Below, piece by piece: positions 59,324 through 64,000 of a DNA stretch of 64,000 bases. The stretch covers positions 57,599 to 121,598 of the forward strand of contig JAMKCH010056811.1 of assembly GCA_023653785.1 (NCBI GenBank), written 5' to 3'. Below the pieces are notes generated by a model. That model did no database searches and had not been told where the DNA came from. It worked only from the letters and a program-made list of their open reading frames with translations. Position 1 is the first letter of the stretch, and each line of letters opens with the position of its first letter. Position numbers and translations under genes: made by a program. The stretch is from Ophioderma brevispina (Eukaryota; Echinodermata; Ophiuroidea; Amphilepidida; Ophiodermatidae).

Positions 59324-60524
59324 TGACTTGTACAGCAATATTTTCATTGCCTACATTTAGACTGCCTGAGATAATTGACCCACATTGCTGAGATAGCCGA
59401 CTGTATTACATAGAGTAAACACGGGCTATGTTGACAATCTGATGAGAACAGGAGATGTCATATGTGCCTTGTACTCACACTAATACAGTGGAAATGGTCG
59501 GTTGACGATATAAAAACAGATGGTTTCTTTTTTACTGCTCTCTCATAAGCATTAAATTGATGAATTCTTGATATTTAAAGTGACAGGAGGAGATTTTTTT
59601 AGGATATGATTTTCTCTCAATTTCACTGGATCGGTTGTAGACCACCTACCGAGAACGTTTCGGAGGTTTATTGGACAAACAGGTGCATAAGAAAACCGCA
59701 AACCTTGTTTTGACCTTGCCTGCTATCGTGATCGTTCCCCATAGAAAACCATGCTTTGACTTTCTGTCGTGCATGACAGAAACTACTAAATCAGCATCTT
59801 ATTACATAAAGACGGCGTATTCGGTTTATTCACTTCAGGTGTGATCTAATTCATTGGTAAGCATTCCAAATATGTAAAAAACCGGGGTTCGAGAAAAATT
59901 GGGGGTGCTTCTTCCTGGAAATCTCCTCATGTCTCTTTAAGACTTGGCGCCTTCAAAAACTACATTTTTTTCTCAGGTATTTTCTGTCTTCCTTTTGCCA
60001 GACTTTACTCTCTCTCCCTATCCTCTCTCTCTTATTTTCCCCTCCCTCTCCCCTCCCCTCTTTATATATACAATATGCTCATATTTCATTGTATTCCTAA
60101 TAATATTTACTGACTTGTACAGCAATATTTTCATTCCTTACATTTAGACTGCCTGAGATAATTGACCCACATTGCTGAGATAACCGACTGTATTACATAG
60201 AGTAAACACAGGCTATGTTGACAATCTGATGAGAACAGGAGATGTCATTTCTGCCTCGTACTCACACTAATACAGTGGAAAATAGTCGGCTGACGACATA
60301 AAAACAGATGGTTTCTTTTCAGACTGATCTATCATAAGCGTTAAATTGATGAATTCTTGATAATGTAGGCTTGGGTGCAACCAAAAGCACAGTTCTTTTC
60401 TAGGTATTTCGGCCATCTCTGCCAGACTTCTCCTCTATCATATCCTCTTCATTCCCCTTCCCTCTTTCCATCCCTCTTGGTACAGTATTTATGATCATAT
60501 TCATTGTATTCCTAATATATTTAC
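59324..60524. repeat. Tandem duplication, ~415-bp unit, MITE in unit 1
   Basis: Unit 1 (59324-60110) and unit 2 (60111-60524) both start TGACTTGTACAGCAATATTT. They share GACTGCCTGAGATAATTGAC, CTGTATTACATAGAGTAAAC, ATGAGAACAGGAGATGTCAT, AAAACAGATGGTTTCTTTT, a C/T-rich stretch and TTCATTGTATTCCTAAT. Unit 1 alone contains the family C MITE at 59575-59940. Differences are mainly substitutions. Confidence 0.9.
59575..59940 (+). mobile_element. TTAA-flanked MITE, family C
   Basis: It begins TTAAAGTGACAGGAGGAG and ends CTCCTCATGTCTCTTTAA. Internal CGCAAACCTTGTTTTGACCT, TTCTGTCGTGCATGACAGAA and GACGGCGTATTCGG match 19305-19662 in the opposite orientation. Confidence 0.85.
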
Positions 60525-60625
60525 TGACTTGTTGGAATTATCTGTGTTATTATTCTTGCATTTAATTTTGTAATATCTTGACATTAATTATAGTTGCTGA
60601 AATTTGTTGTTGCAATATCTATATA

Positions 60626-60950
60626 TTCAAGGACCATGACAATGATCGCTACTAGCCTATCCCCAAAACCCCAGATTTTAATGAAGTGGTCAAAATTTTG
60701 GTATCAAAAGAAAGCTACTATTTTTTCTCATTCACCCTGTAAAATCTTATGCATCGCTAATAATGTTTAATGGAAGTTATGAGCAAAAATGTACTCAATT
60801 TTGGTCGAACAAAATCATGTTTCTAGCTCTCACATTAAAATGAATTGACAATCAGCGGACTTGAGTTCAGAGTGGTTTTTGGGGTGAAGGCAATTCATCA
60901 AGATGAAAACTTAATATACTTAAAACATATTGGGCCTCCTCCCCCTTTAA
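60626..60950 (+). mobile_element. Family A MITE
   Basis: GGACCATGACAATGATCGCTA, AACCCCAGATTTTAATGAAG, TATCAAAAGAAAGCTACTAT, TTCTCATTCACCCTGTAAAA, AGTTATGAGCAAAAATGTAC and CTCCCCCTTTAA follow family A order. The left TTAA is changed to TTCA. Confidence 0.75.
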
Positions 60951-61439
60951 AGTCCGGCCCGATCACATAGTAGATTCAACCCATTTGTGTCCCCTCTAGT
61001 ACTTTTCCGAAGGTATTGGCCATTGCATGAGGGGATGTGCAGTGTGTGTGGAAATTAAAAGTCCACGCTAATCTATTGAAACATGTAGTCCGATAGGCAG
61101 AGAAAAATCAATTCTGGTGCCTAATAAAATCATTCAGTCAACGTAACGCATTTATAGCTACATGAACTCTCAAGCTACTATACTTTTCTGACTACATCGT
61201 ATTTGCTTCAAATGGTATTTCAATATAACAAGGATTTTGAATGTCTACCACCCCCTCTACCCACCGGGGCCACCTTTTTCGTTCCGCTCCCTTTCTTTGA
61301 AACCTGCTTACGCACACCCTCCCTTTGTCAGATGTATCGTTTGTTCGTTCCTGAACAGGTCTAATCGGACAAACATATTCTGCCCTCCTCTCCCACTAAT
61401 CGACGCTGTCCAAAACCTTTCTCCGGTGACACGATGGGT

Positions 61440-61727
61440 TGAATCTAACTATAATAGCCTCATCCCCAGACACCCCGATTTTACCAGGAGTTGCCGAAAT
61501 TTTGGTATCAAAAGAAAGCTATTTTTTTCTTTCATTCACCCTGTGAAATCTTAGGGCTAAATGATGTTTTGGTTTGGGAGTTATGGGGCTCACAAAATCA
61601 CATTTCTAGCTGTCACATCAAAACGGATTTAAATATAGGCGCAAACTTTACAGATGGGTTTTTTGGGTAAAGGCCATTCTATCAAGATGAAAACTTTATA
61701 TACTTAAATCGGACCATCCCCCTTTAA
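61440..61727 (+). mobile_element. Family A MITE, internally shortened
   Basis: AATAGCCTCATCCCCAGA, CGATTTTACCAGGAGTTG, CACCCTGTGAAATCTTAGGG and GGGAGTTATGGGGCTCAC are present, then AGCTGTCACATCAAAACGG to CCATCCCCCTTTAA. The segment with the extra AGTACTCTATGG words of full copies is missing. A 105-codon frame here crosses the element border and is rejected. Confidence 0.7.
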
Positions 61728-62452
61728 TTAATAAGCTATGTCTGTCCATCTGCCTATCTATCTGTCCACCCTTATTCTCCTACAGCCTTCAAATTTGGTG
61801 GGTGGGTATAACTGGGGCTGAGCCGGAACAAGTTTGCATATCCGGGGGTGCTACTAATGACGAAAGCCAGGTAATCGCATAACTCTGGTAATCGCATAGT
61901 ATCTATCTATTTAAATTGTATTCTTTTAAATGCATTTATTGTGTGTTGATTACTATTTTGTTGCTTTTTTTTTTTTTTTTTTTTCCCCTTTCTCTCTTTT
62001 ATAGTAAACAAAATACTTGTCCTGTGAGAAATCTTTTCTCAAATAAAATTGAGAAAATAATATTTTTAAAAGTTTAATCAGAAAAATGGAGGCCATATAA
62101 CACATCAAAACGGATTTAAATATTGGCGCAAACTTTACAGATGGGTTTTTTGGGTAAAGGCCATTCTATCAAGATGAAAACTTTATATACTTAAATCGGA
62201 CCATCCCCCTTTAATTAATAAGCTATGTCTGTCCATCTGTCTATCTGTCCACCCTTATTCTCCTACAGCCTTCAAATTTGGTGGGTGGGTATAACTGGGG
62301 CTGAGCCGGAACAAGTTTGCATATCTATCCGGGGGTGCTACTAATGACGAAAGCCAGGTAATCGCATAACTCTGGTAATCGCATAGTATCTATCTATTTA
62401 AATTGTATTCTTTTAAATGCATTTATTGTGTGTTGATTACTATTTTGTTGCT
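61614..62452. repeat. 352-bp direct duplication, ~135-bp spacer
   Basis: 61614-61965 and 62101-62452 are nearly identical. They start CACATCAAAACGGATTTAAA inside family A, run through its right end, a CTGT/CTAT microsatellite, ATTTGGTGGGTGGGTATAAC and GGTAATCGCATA, and end ACTATTTTGTTGCT. Only small CTAT-unit shifts and a few bases differ. The spacer starts with a ~20-base T run. Confidence 0.9.
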
Positions 62453-62508
62453 GTACTTTTCTGTTTATTTTGTATATTGATTTGAATGTAAATGTTGATG
62501 GATGTATC

Positions 62509-62733
62509 TGTGACCTGCTCCCACGAAACCCAGATAAAGTAGGAATTTTTTTCATTTTAAGATATGTACAGATTTTAAATGCTGATAAAACAAGCTTTAA
62601 AATGATGTATCACATGTAAACATTGCACTCCATTTTGTCCATCAAAAATTGATATTTGCCTAGAATATTCTTTTGTTTTCAATTGATTAAGTGATCTGGT
62701 GACTTTGTCTGGGTTTTGTGGGAGCAGGTCACA
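62509..62733. mobile_element. MITE (225 bp) with ~33-bp terminal inverted repeats
   Basis: TGTGACCTGCTCCCACGAAA, then CCCAGATAAAGT, at the left faces the inverse of the right end, TGTGACCTGCTCCCACAAAA, then CCCAGACAAAGT. About 30 of 33 positions match. The target duplication was not resolved. Confidence 0.85.
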
Positions 62734-62749
62734 TATTTGAATTGTTGTT

Positions 62750-62880
62750 CTTGTGTCTCCCTGTATCTGTTTCTCTGCCCCTTTATAGTCCTTTTCATGT
62801 CTGTCTTTCTATTCTGTCTGCCTGTGTTTGTCTTTCTGTCTTGCTGTCTGATCTATGTCCATTGGTCTGTCTCTTTCCAA
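62750..62880. repeat. CTGT-rich microsatellite
   Basis: Pyrimidine-rich run of CTGT, CTTT and CTGC tetramers. Confidence 0.7.
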
Positions 62881-63869
62881 TAGTTTTTCACAAAATTAAG
62901 CAAGCCTTGAAATTAAGCTGTGTTTACAGTCTTCAACTAATATTTCTACATTGTTTGATGTACAATATCACGATGCACAAATAAATTGCTCGATTTTTAT
63001 GTACTACTCGTGAGTACATAAAACAGATTTCTGAGTTCTCATACATAAAACCATAATGAATTGTATTTAATACATATGGGCAAATATCAGGCTCGATCTA
63101 TGAATGTTACTTATTACTATATCATTCATTTCCTACATGGATTTCCTAGAAAGAAATACTTCAGGTTTTAGCATTTCTGTTCCATTGTACTACTTACTTA
63201 GCAGAAATTATTATTATGTTAAATTGCTTCCTGTGTATAAAAGTTTTATTTTTTTTCCAATCATGCCATTTCAATTAAACCTATCTATAAATGTTTTTTT
63301 AAAAGGGGAAATATACATGTAAAGATGGATCAAATAAAATATCACCATGATCATTCTTTTAAGGTTTTCAAGGTTTTCAAAGTGAATTTTCTTCATAAGT
63401 ATGTCATTTTGGGCCAACTTAAGACCAAAGACTAAATTGTCAAATATTTGCAGTGCCCTCATTTAAAAAATCCCCCTGTTCCAAAAAAGGGCGATACTGA
63501 GGCCACACACACATAACATTAGTGGAATTATTGAAGTATTTAACCTCTTTAGGCGAAATCATTATACATGGTAACTTAACATACGGAAGAATATGACATT
63601 TAATATAATTCCATTCAAAATAGTCAAGTTCAAATGCAAATTCTTATATGACCTACAAAAAATCGAGATATTGTATGCATTTGCCAGCTACACATATTTT
63701 AAACACATTTTGGTGGACCTTTGAATTTTCATTTGACCTTTGACAATTTTGAATAGAATTCTATTAAGTGCCTCTCAAACAAGATAACTTATCATTTTGA
63801 AAAGGCAATTTTTAGTGAGTGCATTTCGATGTATGCCAAGCAATCCGATCGGTAGGACAGTTAGTTAGA
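62881..63869. other. Plain intergenic DNA
   Basis: No gene was recognised. GGACCTTTGAATTTTCATTTGACCTTTGAC is at about 63716-63745 (two TGACCTTTGA-type words). Confidence 0.4.
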
Positions 63870-64000
63870 CCAAAGTTTTAAATCCGGTTTTGTCCCCGTC
63901 AACGGGAGTGGCCGGGTACACCTCACACTCAGCAACACTGCTGCGTGAGGGTTTATTGGAGGAAAAGATAATTGACCGGATGCCCTTCCTGACGTCAATC
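63870..64000 (+). repeat. Dispersed repeat fragment, runs off the window
   Basis: The first ~70 bp match 26147-26225. It then continues CTGCTGCGTGAGGGTTTATT and GACCGGATGCCCTTCCTGAC; the latter word is frequent in interspersed repeats of several animals as far as I recall. Type and 3' end are unknown. Confidence 0.55.

Noticed and set aside
61237..61554. 105-codon plus-strand frame
   Set aside because: Runs from unique DNA into a family A MITE; not kept in other copies.
1..64000. A novel multi-gene system
   Set aside because: No cluster of coding genes could be supported anywhere. The structure seen is repeats and mobile elements.

Overview
This is a non-coding, repeat-dominated piece of an animal nuclear genome. 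The base composition is AT-rich, no open frame exceeds about 150 codons, and there is no operon structure or bacterial signal. No recognisable transposase, reverse transcriptase or host gene body is present. tRNA-derived SINEs, many short terminal-inverted-repeat elements flanked by TTAA, and hAT-like elements with 8-bp target duplications point to a metazoan. I would guess a marine invertebrate deuterostome (echinoderm, hemichordate or lancelet), but that is inference from repeat style and not from a gene match.

Layout. 1-6 kb: tRNA-like SINE head, a 17-bp minisatellite and a 2.7-kb satellite block with a ~140-bp monomer in two higher-order halves. 6-11 kb: scattered MITEs (families A, B, D, E and a hAT-like one) in otherwise plain DNA. 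12-16.4 kb: a 2.2-kb unit in direct tandem duplication, each unit holding a family A MITE. 18.6-22.8 kb: a SINE, a cluster of families B, C and E, a 360-bp tandem duplication and two adjacent fold-back elements. 26-32.3 kb: a 278-bp MITE, a ~2-kb stretch bracketed by ATCGCGAT-rich clusters, two related SINEs and a ~1-kb element with ACTCT-motif arrays. 33-47 kb: mostly plain DNA with a few MITEs and hairpins. 47.4-47.6 kb, minus strand: the only stretch I would put forward as a coding exon (75 codons ending in a consensus splice donor). 47.7-56 kb: hAT-like and TTAA elements, a three-fold 255-bp repeat with octamer and CCAAT motifs, and a SINE split by a MITE. 56.4-58.7 kb: a 25-bp minisatellite invaded by two unrelated elements, one of them a 1,036-bp hAT-like element. 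58.8 kb: a tRNA-like gene or relic. 59.3-62.7 kb: two tandem duplications that record the order of MITE insertions.

The repeats give relative dates. Family A inserted before the 2.2-kb duplication, and a family C element sits in only one of two tandem units at 59-60 kb. Repeat copies at 1-4, 12-16 and 56-58 kb differ mainly by single-base insertions and deletions, whereas copies at 59-62 kb differ mainly by substitutions. This suggests uneven consensus quality in the assembly, so broken frames should be read with caution. I do not see a new gene system here; the interest lies in the mobile-element structures.
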